NCBI RefSeq assembly: GCF_016711335.1
Contig: NZ_JADJTF010000001.1
Span: 930,001-994,000 of the forward strand
DNA: 64,000 nucleotides
Source of the DNA: Thiofilum sp.
GTDB taxonomy: Bacteria; Pseudomonadota; Gammaproteobacteria; Thiotrichales; Thiotrichaceae
Direction of reading: 5' to 3'
Position numbers and translations under genes: made by a program. Positions 1 to 8,000 of this stretch are shown here, in pieces. A model generated the notes under the pieces. That model saw only the letters and a list, made by a program, of their open reading frames with translations, was not told the origin of the DNA and did no database searches. How positions within the stretch are numbered: position 1 is the first letter of the stretch; each line of letters starts with the position of its first letter.

Positions 1-1
1 A

Positions 2-208
2 TTAGATTCATTGAGTGAATTGCTTTCTATGGTGGCATTGGAGTTTCAGGACGCTGTGAGTGTGCGCGACTTTGTTAGCAGCGCCCATAATAATACCTAC
101 GATTTAGCAGACCTGCTCATCTCCCAAGTAGCACGCGGCAAAGGCTGCTCTACTACATTGACCTTTGATAAAAAAGCCTCCAAAGCCCCTCATTTCACTA
201 AGCTATAG
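2..208 (+). CDS. PIN-domain protein, C-terminal part (partial, runs off the left edge)
   Basis: The reading frame is open from the first bases of the window, so the N-terminus lies outside. The visible 69 residues end in a pattern typical of the last part of PIN-domain ribonucleases of the VapC type: a helix with an acidic residue (YDLADLLISQVA), a Gly-Cys step, then TTLTFDKKA before the stop. The Asp in TFDKKA matches the last acidic residue of the PIN active site. VapC proteins are single-strand RNases, usually toxins neutralised by a partner encoded just upstream. The gene ends 29 bases before hsdM on the same strand, so it may be co-transcribed with the restriction-modification genes. The antitoxin, if any, is not in view. 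Confidence 0.6.
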   Translation, partial: LDSLSELLSMVALEFQDAVSVRDFVSSAHNNTYDLADLLISQVARGKGCSTTLTFDKKASKAPHFTKL

Positions 209-237
209 TCAAGCGCCTATTTTATGAAGGAAATTAC

Positions 238-429
238 ATGAACCTCAGCAGCACCATCAAAAGCATTCAAGACATCATGCGCAAGGATGCAGGTGTCGAT
301 GGCGATGCACAACGTATCGGTCAGTTGACTTGGATGCTGTTCTTGAAAATTTTTGACCAGCGGGAACAAGACTGGGAAAAATACGCAAAAAATAATAAAA
401 CAGATCTCTGTACACGACAATTCGCTTAA
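238..429 (+). pseudogene. hsdM: hsdM 5' fragment, cut by IS insertion
   Basis: This is the N-terminal part of a type I restriction DNA methyltransferase subunit. The opening residues (MNLSSTIKSIQDIMRKD, then GQLTWMLFLKIFDQREQDWE) match the N-terminal helical domain of HsdM, which contacts HsdS. Genuine hsdM sequence stops at base 405 (56 codons); beyond that the frame reads 7 residues of insertion-sequence end and stops at 427-429. The coding sequence resumes at 1684. Removing the element plus one copy of the 9-bp target duplication restores a continuous frame across KYAKNNKTD and YISPIPDGLRW, giving a protein of about 601 residues, normal for the family. The start ATG follows AAGGAAATTAC, a good ribosome-binding site. 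Confidence 0.9.
397..405. repeat. left target-site duplication of IS (AAAACAGAT)
   Basis: The nine bases AAAACAGAT end exactly where the inverted repeat of the element begins at 406, and the same nine bases follow the other end of the element at 1675-1683. Nine base pairs is within the range usual for IS4-family transposition. Confidence 0.9.
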
Positions 430-1674
430 CTCATTGAATCTTTTTCAAAAGAAAATCGCCTGAGTTTCATCCGTCCATCCTCGATCGCCATGAATTGTGG
501 TGGACAAAGGAACAGAAGCAGCAGCCTAAGCCTATCCACTTTTTCCCGTACCCTTCCATTCAATAAATCGGTCAAGTAGTCCAAGCCGTAACGGAAGACA
601 CTTTGCTCTTTGCGTCCATGTTTTTTCGTCTTCAAAGGCTTGACGGCTTTTTCCTTCCATTCGCCGACTTTGTGCGCCCAACAGAAGCCAATGGCAAGCA
701 ACGCCATCATCTTTTTGATGCGAGGGGTTTGGTGAAGTGAGTGGCTTCCATGTGAAAACCACGCCCTTTCAAGCATTGGAACAGGTTTTCAATTTCCCAA
801 CGTAGCCGATAAGTGCCAATGGGATCAGCCGTGTAGTGGTTGCTGGCGATAATCAACAACTCACCACTGGGCAGCTTTGAGCCACTGAGCCAAACCCATT
901 CCCCGCTAACGTCGCGACGGTGACGGAGAACGCGCCGTTTACCCGGCTTGAGGTTGGCAAACAGCGAGCGGACATGCGCCTCTTTTTGTGTTTGTCGGTC
1001 ATCAACTGATTACCCTTGATACGAATCAAGTAGGGAATCTCTTTGGAAGACAACCACTTCCACCATTGACCACCAATAAACTCACGGTCAGCCAACACAC
1101 CCAAGATGTTGTTGCGCCCGAATTGGCTGATAAATCGTTGCAGCAGGGCAATACGTTCACGTTGGTTAGAATTACCGCGTTTGTTCAACACCATCCAGTA
1201 AACGGGGATAGCCGCACCTTGGTAAACAACCGCCAAAGTCAGGAGATTGAGGTTGGATTTGCCCCATTTCCAGTTGGTTCTGTCGAGTGTGAGGTAGTAT
1301 TGTTGACCACTAAAGGCGAACATTCCCATAAGAAAATGGGCAATGTCATTGTAATTAAAGAACACTTGGCTAAAAAAGCGTTGCATCCGTCGATAGCGGG
1401 AACCAATGTCGGTGTCAGAATCTATGTGTACCGCCAACAACGCCAAATTCATTTGTCGCGCACTCAGCAAAGTATGCAGCATTCCCACAAAACAATCCAA
1501 ACGGGGCTTGCCCCAACTCAAGTGGGCTTTTAAACTGTCACGTAGTCCATCGCTCAGATCCATTTTGCTCTCCTGTGTGGTAACTAGAGAGTAAAACATA
1601 GGAGCGGTGGACTTTCACCATCTCCATGACAAACATGCTAAATCAATAAGTTAGTGGTTTTGTCGTGTACAGAG
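406..1674 (-). mobile_element. IS4-family insertion sequence inserted in hsdM
   Basis: The element is 1269 bp. Its ends are imperfect inverted repeats of about 32 bp: both outer ends read CTCTGTACACGACAA (15 identical bases), then diverge for a few positions and agree again at TAACT-ATTGA (406-437 and 1643-1674). It is flanked by a perfect 9-bp duplication. The single transposase frame lies on the minus strand, opposite to hsdM, and carries the IS4 YREK signature. The duplication is identical at both ends, so the insertion looks recent. Element plus one duplication is 1278 bp, a multiple of three. The transposase itself is frameshifted, so this copy probably could not move without help. Confidence 0.93.
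426..1599 (-). pseudogene. IS4-family transposase, frameshifted twice
   Basis: The protein would be about 391 residues. The N-terminal two thirds (1599 down to about 975) carry the first two acidic residues of the DDE site, in YLTLDRTNW and LADREF. Within a run of five A on the minus strand near 975 one base appears missing: restoring it continues the frame from KHKK to EAHVRSLFANLKPGKRR. The IS4 signature Y-2-R-3-E-6-K follows as YRLRWEIENLFQCLK near 775-820. A second single-base loss in a C run near 724-730 is needed to pass from HFTKP to RIKKMMALLAIGFCW. The C-terminal part then runs to the TAA at 426-428 inside the inverted repeat. Either real decay or homopolymer miscalls could explain this. 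Confidence 0.85.
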
Positions 1675-3321
1675 AAAACAGATTACATATCACCGATTCC
1701 AGATGGCTTACGCTGGTGTGACTGGGCAGAACCCACTAAGGGTACACAAGGTAAAAAACAGCCTAATATGTCTGCCGATAAATTGATCGACTTTGTGAAC
1801 AATACTCTGTTTCCGGGCTTGCAGAGTGTAAACCCCAATATTGGCAAAAAAGAGAAGGTTATCCATACGGTTTTCAGTGAATCCCACAACTACATGAAAT
1901 CCGGGCAGTTGATGCAGGAAGTGATCGAGAAGCTGGATGAGGCCATCGACTTTCACGACTTCAGAACCCGTGCCAATCTGGGTGATGTGTACGAGCAAAT
2001 ACTCAATGACCTGCGCGGGGCGGGGAATGCGGGTGAGTTTTATACGCCAAGGGCGATTACCCAGTTCATGGTGCAGATGGTCAACCCACGGCTGGACAAG
2101 AGGGAAAAAGTGCTTGATCCGGCGTGCGGTACGGGTGGCTTTTTGACGGCAACGATTGACCATTTCAACCATCAAATCACCGACAAATCCGGCACAGAAG
2201 ATAAAAAGGCGATTGAGGAACTCATTTTCGGCTTTGAAAAGAAACCGCTGCCGCATCTGCTGTGCACCACCAATTTGCTGTTGCATGGCATTGATGCGCC
2301 CAGCCAGATTGAGCACCGCAATACGCTTGCCCGCGCGTGGAATGACTGGAGCAAAGCGGAAAAGATGGATTGCATCGTCACTAACCCGCCGTTTGGTGGC
2401 TATGAAGAGGATGCGGTTGGCGGCACTTATCCGGCTGACCTGCGCACCCGTGAAACTGCCGATATGTTCATGGCGCTGATCGTCAAAAAACTGCTGAAAG
2501 ATGACGGTGGGCGGGCTGCGGTGGTGTTGCCGGATGGCTTCATGTTTGGTGATGGCATCAAGGGCAAGCTGAAAGAAAAGCTGCTGAAAGAGTGCAAGCT
2601 GCATACCATCGTGCGTTTGCCCAAAGGCGTATTTGCGCCCTATACCACCATCAAAACCAACCTGTTGTTCTTTACCCGGCGCACGCCTGAAACCGACGAT
2701 GACGCCGATCAGGATGCAAGTTTCGCCACTGACACTATCTGGTTTTATGAGCATCCATATCCGCCCGGTTACAAAAGCTATTCCAAAACCAAGCCAATCC
2801 GGCTGGAAGAGTTCGACGCGGAAAAGGCATGGTGGGGCACGGAAGACAACGACTTTGCCGACCGCGAAGAAACCGAACTGGCGTGGAAGTTTGACTTCAA
2901 AACCCTGCAAGCCGAAAAATGGGCGGAAGCCAAACCGCATTGGGAAAAAGCCGCAGATTTGAATAATCAGGCCAGTGCGCTGGAAAACGAAGCCAAAGAC
3001 TTGCGCAAGAGTCTGGTGGGCAGCACCGATACCGACTACCGCAAGCAAATAGGAACCCAAATCGAAGAACTCAGGGTCAAAGCCGAACCCTTACGCCTGA
3101 AAGCGAGGGATGCGCAGGCGGCAGGCGACCGTATCTATTGGCCTATCTTCAACCTTGACCAGAAAAACCCGAACACACCGGAAGAAGAAAGCCACGACCC
3201 TGACGTATTGCTCGATAAATACAAAAAACTCCTCGGCGAAATCGAAGAAACCGAAAACACCCTCAAAAGCGAATTAGCCGCAGCACTGGCGCATCACTTC
3301 GTAGAAGAGGAAGCCGCCTGA
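1654..3321 (+). CDS. hsdM: HsdM 3' fragment: type I restriction N6-adenine methyltransferase domain
   Basis: Frame of 555 residues that begins at a GTG inside the right end of the IS (MVLSCTE) and joins native HsdM at KTDYISPIPDGLRW. The S-adenosylmethionine motif I (DPACGTGGF) and the N6-adenine catalytic motif IV (NPPFGG) are intact, as is the FYTPRAITQFMVQM segment that precedes motif I. The C-terminal region (about 420-555) is helical and charged, as in other HsdM proteins that bind HsdS. The first 53 residues of the native protein are lost. Whether the GTG start is used is unknown; no clear ribosome-binding site precedes it. The stop TGA overlaps the ATG of hsdS by one base, so translation is probably coupled. 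Confidence 0.88.
   Translation: MVLSCTEKTDYISPIPDGLRWCDWAEPTKGTQGKKQPNMSADKLIDFVNNTLFPGLQSVNPNIGKKEKVIHTVFSESHNYMKSGQLMQEVIEKLDEAIDFHDFRTRANLGDVYEQILNDLRGAGNAGEFYTPRAITQFMVQMVNPRLDKREKVLDPACGTGGFLTATIDHFNHQITDKSGTEDKKAIEELIFGFEKKPLPHLLCTTNLLLHGIDAPSQIEHRNTLARAWNDWSKAEKMDCIVTNPPFGGYEEDAVGGTYPADLRTRETADMFMALIVKKLLKDDGGRAAVVLPDGFMFGDGIKGKLKEKLLKECKLHTIVRLPKGVFAPYTTIKTNLLFFTRRTPETDDDADQDASFATDTIWFYEHPYPPGYKSYSKTKPIRLEEFDAEKAWWGTEDNDFADREETELAWKFDFKTLQAEKWAEAKPHWEKAADLNNQASALENEAKDLRKSLVGSTDTDYRKQIGTQIEELRVKAEPLRLKARDAQAAGDRIYWPIFNLDQKNPNTPEEESHDPDVLLDKYKKLLGEIEETENTLKSELAAALAHHFVEEEAA
1675..1683. repeat. right target-site duplication of IS (AAAACAGAT)
   Basis: This is the second copy of the nine-base target duplication, directly abutting the right inverted repeat that ends at 1674. 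hsdM sequence continues in frame from 1684. Confidence 0.9.
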
Positions 3322-5321
3322 TGGATGCCAAACAGTTTTTGGCTGAGTTCGGACACATCGCCAATGCACCGGGCGGTGTACAACGCCTTCGGGAAATGAT
3401 TTATCAGCTAGCTGTGACAGGCTTGTTAAGTCAACAAGTTGAAGATGCCGAGAGTCTGCTACAAGATATTGAGTTGGAGCGAGAGAAGCTGATAAAGAAG
3501 GGCAAATACAAGCGAATACCCAAGCTGGAAAAAGAGCCATTGCTGGTTGCTCGCAATGCCAGTATTCCTAAGACTTGGGTGTGGACTCGTTTGTTAGATA
3601 TTGGTGAAATTAGCCCGAAAAATAAGTTAGACGATGAAGAAGAAAAAATAGCTGATTTCATACCCATGAGCGGTATTTCTGAGTTGCATAAGGCAATATT
3701 AGTTAGTGAAATTAGACGATGGGATGAAATTAAAAAAGGGTACACCCATTTTGCTAATAATGACATCGTGGTTGCAAAGATTACCCCATGTTTTGAGAAT
3801 GGAAAAGCGGCTGTTATTCGGGGTTTGCAAAGCGAATGGGGAATAGGTGCAGGTACTACTGAGTTACATGTGGTTCGTCTGATCCACGAAGGTGTATTGC
3901 CTGATTATGTTTATATTTTTCTTCGTTCCCCTTATTTTAAAGTCGAAGGCGAAAAAAATATGACGGGAACAGCGGGGCAGAAGCGCTTACCTACAGAGTT
4001 TTTTGCTACTTATCCTTTTCCCTTGCCTCCAACTGAGGAACAATCCCGTATCGTCGCCAAAGTCGATGAACTCATGGCGCTTTGCGACAAGCTCGAAGCC
4101 CAACAACAGAAAAAACGCAAATTACAGAACAAGTGGCGTCAGTCTGTCTTGCAAGCTGTTGCCAATGCGGAAAGCCCGAAAGAGTTGCAAGATAGCTGGA
4201 AGCGGTTAGCGGGGCATTTCTCGTATCTGTTTGCTGAGGCGGAGGATGTTGCAGAACTTCGCAACTTGGTTATGGATTTAGGTGTCAGTGGCAGATTAAC
4301 TTGCTTAGATTCATCAGACACGCCTGTATCCGATCTACTGGAAATGATAAAAAGTGCAAAAAGAAATAGTATCCAAAAAGGTGAAATTAAAGCTCTAAAA
4401 CCTGTGGTCGGTGAGGTTTTAGGGGAGTCTTTTGTGCCTGCTCACTGGTCTCAAATAGTGCTTGATGATGCATTGGCAATGATAGATTCAGGCTGGAGTC
4501 CTAAGTGTATGGATAAACCAAAAAATGATGATGATAATTGGGGGATATTGAAAACAACAGCAGTGCAGAAGTTGCAATTTATTTCCCACGAAAATAAGCA
4601 ATTACCAGTTTCCCTGAAACCAAAACCCCAATATGAGACAAGGGTTGGAGATATTTTGATTACTCGTGCTGGTCCCAGTAATAGAGTCGGAATATGCTGT
4701 GTTGTTGATAAAGTTCCTCCTAGACTAATGATTTCAGACAAGATCATCCGTTTTCGTATAGTCGATGATTTAATTGATGCAAGATTCGTTGCCTTATCTT
4801 TGTCATCAAGTGAAACAGCTCAAATTCTAGAAAAAAAGAAATCGGGTATGGCTTCAAGTCAGATGAATATCACACAAGATAGGTTAAGGGCATTGCCAAT
4901 CTTGCTGCCGCCACGAGAAGAACAAGTACGCATACTGGATGAGATCCAACAAATGATGATCTTCTGTGACACATTGGAAGAAAAGCTTCGTTCTAAGAAA
5001 AAGACCGCTGAGCGATTGGCGACGGCTGCTATTGCCAGTCTGACTGGTATTTCCACCCCACAACAGGAAGAACCCATGAAAGTCCCAAAAACCGAATTAA
5101 AAGCCCCGGTACGTTTGGGGACAGCCCAACCACCCAATAATATGCAAGCCCCATTGGCAAGCCTGCTTGCCCGCCATAATGGCGAAATGGGCGCAAATGA
5201 CCTGTGGCAGCGCTTCGGCGGGGAAGTCGACGCTTTCTACGCCCAGCTTAAAACCGAAGTGATGCACGGCTGGATTGCCGAACCCACGGGGGCGCAAATG
5301 CTGGAGAAGGAGGCCGACTGA
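3321..5321 (+). CDS. hsdS: HsdS, type I restriction specificity subunit, with C-terminal extension
   Basis: This is the DNA-recognition subunit that positions HsdM on its target. It contains two target-recognition domains separated by conserved helical spacers. The first spacer (about residues 235-275) has PPTEEQSRIVAKVDELMALC; the second (about 525-560) repeats the pattern as PPREEQVRILDEIQQMM. The N-terminus (LREMIYQLAVTGLLSQQ) is typical of the family. At 666 residues it is longer than most HsdS proteins; a Pro-rich linker and a final segment of about 70 residues (LASLLARHNGEMGANDLWQRF...) resemble a small helical domain appended after the second spacer. The gene overlaps hsdM by one base at its start and the next gene by one base at its end. 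Confidence 0.93.
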   Translation: MDAKQFLAEFGHIANAPGGVQRLREMIYQLAVTGLLSQQVEDAESLLQDIELEREKLIKKGKYKRIPKLEKEPLLVARNASIPKTWVWTRLLDIGEISPKNKLDDEEEKIADFIPMSGISELHKAILVSEIRRWDEIKKGYTHFANNDIVVAKITPCFENGKAAVIRGLQSEWGIGAGTTELHVVRLIHEGVLPDYVYIFLRSPYFKVEGEKNMTGTAGQKRLPTEFFATYPFPLPPTEEQSRIVAKVDELMALCDKLEAQQQKKRKLQNKWRQSVLQAVANAESPKELQDSWKRLAGHFSYLFAEAEDVAELRNLVMDLGVSGRLTCLDSSDTPVSDLLEMIKSAKRNSIQKGEIKALKPVVGEVLGESFVPAHWSQIVLDDALAMIDSGWSPKCMDKPKNDDDNWGILKTTAVQKLQFISHENKQLPVSLKPKPQYETRVGDILITRAGPSNRVGICCVVDKVPPRLMISDKIIRFRIVDDLIDARFVALSLSSSETAQILEKKKSGMASSQMNITQDRLRALPILLPPREEQVRILDEIQQMMIFCDTLEEKLRSKKKTAERLATAAIASLTGISTPQQEEPMKVPKTELKAPVRLGTAQPPNNMQAPLASLLARHNGEMGANDLWQRFGGEVDAFYAQLKTEVMHGWIAEPTGAQMLEKEAD

Positions 5322-7105
5322 TGCGACTGCAACGCCTGTGGCTCAAACAGTTCCGAAACCTGCGTGATGTAACGGTGAACTTCGCCGAGTATTACGAACC
5401 TTCACCAAGGCAGCCAGCCGATGCGAAGCCAAAACCCATCCGTAGCTATGCGCTAATCGGTCAGAACGGCACAGGCAAATCCAACCTGATGGAAGCCCTG
5501 ATCACAATTTTTCGTGACGTTGATCTCGATCGAGATGCAGCTTTCGATTACGAACTGGAATATCAGATTCGTGAGCGGCAAGTCAGACTCAAAGCCAATA
5601 TAAGTAAGCAAAAGCGCCCCTTTGTCTGGGTGGACGATAAAAGCGAGTCACAAGGCTATCTGCTGCAAAACAGGGATTTATTACCTGCCCACATTTTCGC
5701 TTACTATTCCGGACGCAACGAACGGATGGAAACCCTCTTTCAGGAGCACCAACGCCGCTTTAACCGTCGTCAGGAAATCACCGCCGAAGAAGTATTGCCC
5801 GCACATATCCTGAATAACCTCTCCAACACCGAAGCTGACCGCCGCAAGATGGCGGATTTGCGCAGGCAGGAAGAAAACAAGCAGTTAAAACAGTTTGGTG
5901 ATGACCGCTTGCGGCGGCTGTTTTACTGCCGTGACGGACACAGCCAACTGGTGTTATTGGCTTGCCTACTTTCCAATGATCCCGTTTTTCAGAAAATACT
6001 CGAAAACCTGAATATCGAGTCACTGGAATCTGCCTTGTTCGTGCTCAAACAACCACACCGCCTGCGCCGTCTGGAAGAGGATGACATCAAGCAAGGCGAC
6101 CCACGTTTCTGGTACGCACGCGGCAATGTGGTATCCGAGTTTCTGGATAAACTTTGGCAAATCGCATGGGCCCCCATTCAACACGAAGAATCCAAACTGA
6201 TTGATTTTCGTGGCAGGCATGAAAAACAAAAACAACTTTACCTGTTTGTCCCTGACAAAGACAAACTACGTGAACTAGGTGAATTGATAGGCTCACCCAG
6301 TAGCTTTTTCCGCTATGCCGAAGGTGCATATATTGGTGACCTGATCGAAGAAATCCGCATTACCGTCAAAAAACGCGACGAACACGGCGGTAAAATCAGC
6401 TTCACCCAACTTTCTGAAGGTGAACTACAAATGCTAACAGTCTTGGGGCTGATGCGTATTACCCATGAAGATGACTGCTTATTCCTGCTAGACGAGCCAG
6501 ATACTCACCTCAACCCAATCTGGAAACTGCGCTATTTTAATGATATTGAGAGCGTTATGAAACCACGTCCTGATGCAATAATAAAAGGTGAATCACAAGT
6601 CTTGATCACCACACACGATCCATTGATGATTGGTGGTCTCAAGCGTGAACAGGTGCATATTCTGCGTAAATATGGTCAGGGAACTGAAATAGTGCAACCT
6701 GATGAGCATCCGCAGGGAATGGGGGTGTCTGGCTTGCTGAAAAGCGAAATCTTTGGTTTGCCATCCACACTTGATGCCCAAACGATGGATGATCTACAGC
6801 GCCGTAATGATTTGTTGGCTAAACGCAGAGAAGTAGGCTTAAAACCTAGCGAAGAACAAGAACTGGAATATCTAGTAACTCGATTGGAAGACCTTGGTTT
6901 TTCACGTGAATACCGTGATCCAATGTATCAGCTATTTATTGAACAAATGTATAAGGTTCGTCGAAAACCACTAAATGAAACCCTGACCAAGGATGAAATT
7001 CAGGAGCAAAACAAACTCGCTGAGCAGATTATTGAAAAACTGGTTAAGGCTGAAAGGATTGATCAGCTCTCACAAATTGCCCAAGAACTGGCAATAAAAG
7101 GTTGA
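5321..7105 (+). CDS. restriction-system-associated AAA family ATPase (PtuA-like)
   Basis: This 594-residue SMC/RecF-like ATPase has Walker A GQNGTGKS at residues 47-54, an ABC-type signature FTQLSEGELQ near 365, Walker B CLFLLDEPDTHLNP near 388, and a switch histidine in LITTHDPLMI. These are the marks of ATPases in overcoming-lysogeny-defect and Septu-type defence pairs, and of a family found in restriction loci. The middle of the protein is helical and charged. The ATG at 5321 overlaps the hsdS stop (TGATG), and the 3' end touches an HNH nuclease gene. In Septu, PtuA senses or clamps and PtuB cuts; by analogy this protein probably controls the next one. Which family it truly groups with needs a profile search. 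Confidence 0.85.
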   Translation: MRLQRLWLKQFRNLRDVTVNFAEYYEPSPRQPADAKPKPIRSYALIGQNGTGKSNLMEALITIFRDVDLDRDAAFDYELEYQIRERQVRLKANISKQKRPFVWVDDKSESQGYLLQNRDLLPAHIFAYYSGRNERMETLFQEHQRRFNRRQEITAEEVLPAHILNNLSNTEADRRKMADLRRQEENKQLKQFGDDRLRRLFYCRDGHSQLVLLACLLSNDPVFQKILENLNIESLESALFVLKQPHRLRRLEEDDIKQGDPRFWYARGNVVSEFLDKLWQIAWAPIQHEESKLIDFRGRHEKQKQLYLFVPDKDKLRELGELIGSPSSFFRYAEGAYIGDLIEEIRITVKKRDEHGGKISFTQLSEGELQMLTVLGLMRITHEDDCLFLLDEPDTHLNPIWKLRYFNDIESVMKPRPDAIIKGESQVLITTHDPLMIGGLKREQVHILRKYGQGTEIVQPDEHPQGMGVSGLLKSEIFGLPSTLDAQTMDDLQRRNDLLAKRREVGLKPSEEQELEYLVTRLEDLGFSREYRDPMYQLFIEQMYKVRRKPLNETLTKDEIQEQNKLAEQIIEKLVKAERIDQLSQIAQELAIKG

Positions 7106-7107
7106 AA

Positions 7108-7938
7108 ATGCGCAAAGTCATTATCACGGGTACACCCCCGCAAGACTGGATTGATGATGCTGATAGGGTAACTGCGTTGCTACAGGCAGCGCCCGATGAA
7201 GCTGGCAGAAGCTCCATTATCAAAGCCAATGAAAATCTCTGGCGTGATGACCGTATCCGTAACTGGTTATTACAGCAATTTGCCAACAAGTGCTGGTATA
7301 CAGAAGCGGCAGAAAGTGTTTCATCCATTCACGTTGACCACTTCCGTCCCAAAGGCCGTGTCATGAATCTGGATGGTTCTACAGAGTCAGGTTATTGGTG
7401 GCTGTCCTTTAACTACAAAAACTACGTCATCGCCGGGCAGCTTATCAACGTCAAGAAACGCGATTTCTTCCCTATTCTCGAAGGTGAATACCGGGCGAGG
7501 GAAAACTGCTCCGAAACTCAACTCCGTTTGGAAGGCGCGGTACTGATAAACCCATTGACTAACCAAACCCGCTTGATTTCTTACGAGCGTGACGATGATG
7601 GCTGCATTGCTGTAGTGGCCGGAGGGGTGGATTGCCCTGTGGATCAGGTCATGGCAGAGCAAACCATAGATATTCTGGGATTGAACAGGCTGGATCGCCT
7701 GAACCAGAAGCGTGGCAGGGTTTGGGATGATTGTCTGCGGGAAATTAACGAATACCAGGGCGCACAAGCTCAGGGGGCTAGGGCATTGGTTTGGTTGATG
7801 AAAACTTTGGTGATTAACAGGTTAAAGGATCGGGTCAAATATGAGTCTGAATTTTCATCTGTAGCAGAGGCTTGCATTAGGAAAAAAGGCAATGAAACTA
7901 TCATTGCCGCTGTTTTTGAGCGCCAAGCTTATCCATAG
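7108..7938 (+). CDS. HNH endonuclease family protein (PtuB-like), partner of the AAA ATPase
   Basis: This 276-residue protein has an HNH-type core: CWYTEA near residue 62, then VDHFRPKGRV near 76, with the paired His/Asp expected of the beta-beta-alpha metal fold, followed by GYWWLSFNYKNYVIAG, which supplies the Asn region. Nucleases with a C-x-Y-C/T-E ... DHFRPK layout are the PtuB partners of Septu and of some retron systems. ATG at 7108 is preferred to the TTG six bases earlier because it follows AAAAGG at proper spacing; the upstream stop TGA ends at 7105. It is the last gene of the apparent operon. The second Cys of a typical zinc knuckle in this family is replaced (YTE), so metal binding may differ. 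Confidence 0.8.
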   Translation: MRKVIITGTPPQDWIDDADRVTALLQAAPDEAGRSSIIKANENLWRDDRIRNWLLQQFANKCWYTEAAESVSSIHVDHFRPKGRVMNLDGSTESGYWWLSFNYKNYVIAGQLINVKKRDFFPILEGEYRARENCSETQLRLEGAVLINPLTNQTRLISYERDDDGCIAVVAGGVDCPVDQVMAEQTIDILGLNRLDRLNQKRGRVWDDCLREINEYQGAQAQGARALVWLMKTLVINRLKDRVKYESEFSSVAEACIRKKGNETIIAAVFERQAYP

Positions 7939-8000
7939 CATTTAATGAATACCATTTTACTTTGCATAAAACTTTATCAGAAATAATGAGCTTTGCTACT

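Noticed and set aside
988..1533. 181-codon plus-strand frame within the first IS
   Set aside because: It is antisense to the transposase, whose catalytic motifs are on the minus strand.
1708..3060. 450-codon open frame on the minus strand opposite hsdM
   Set aside because: It is a mirror of the strongly supported HsdM frame; the translation is rich in Arg, Phe and His without domain logic, and no RBS is present.
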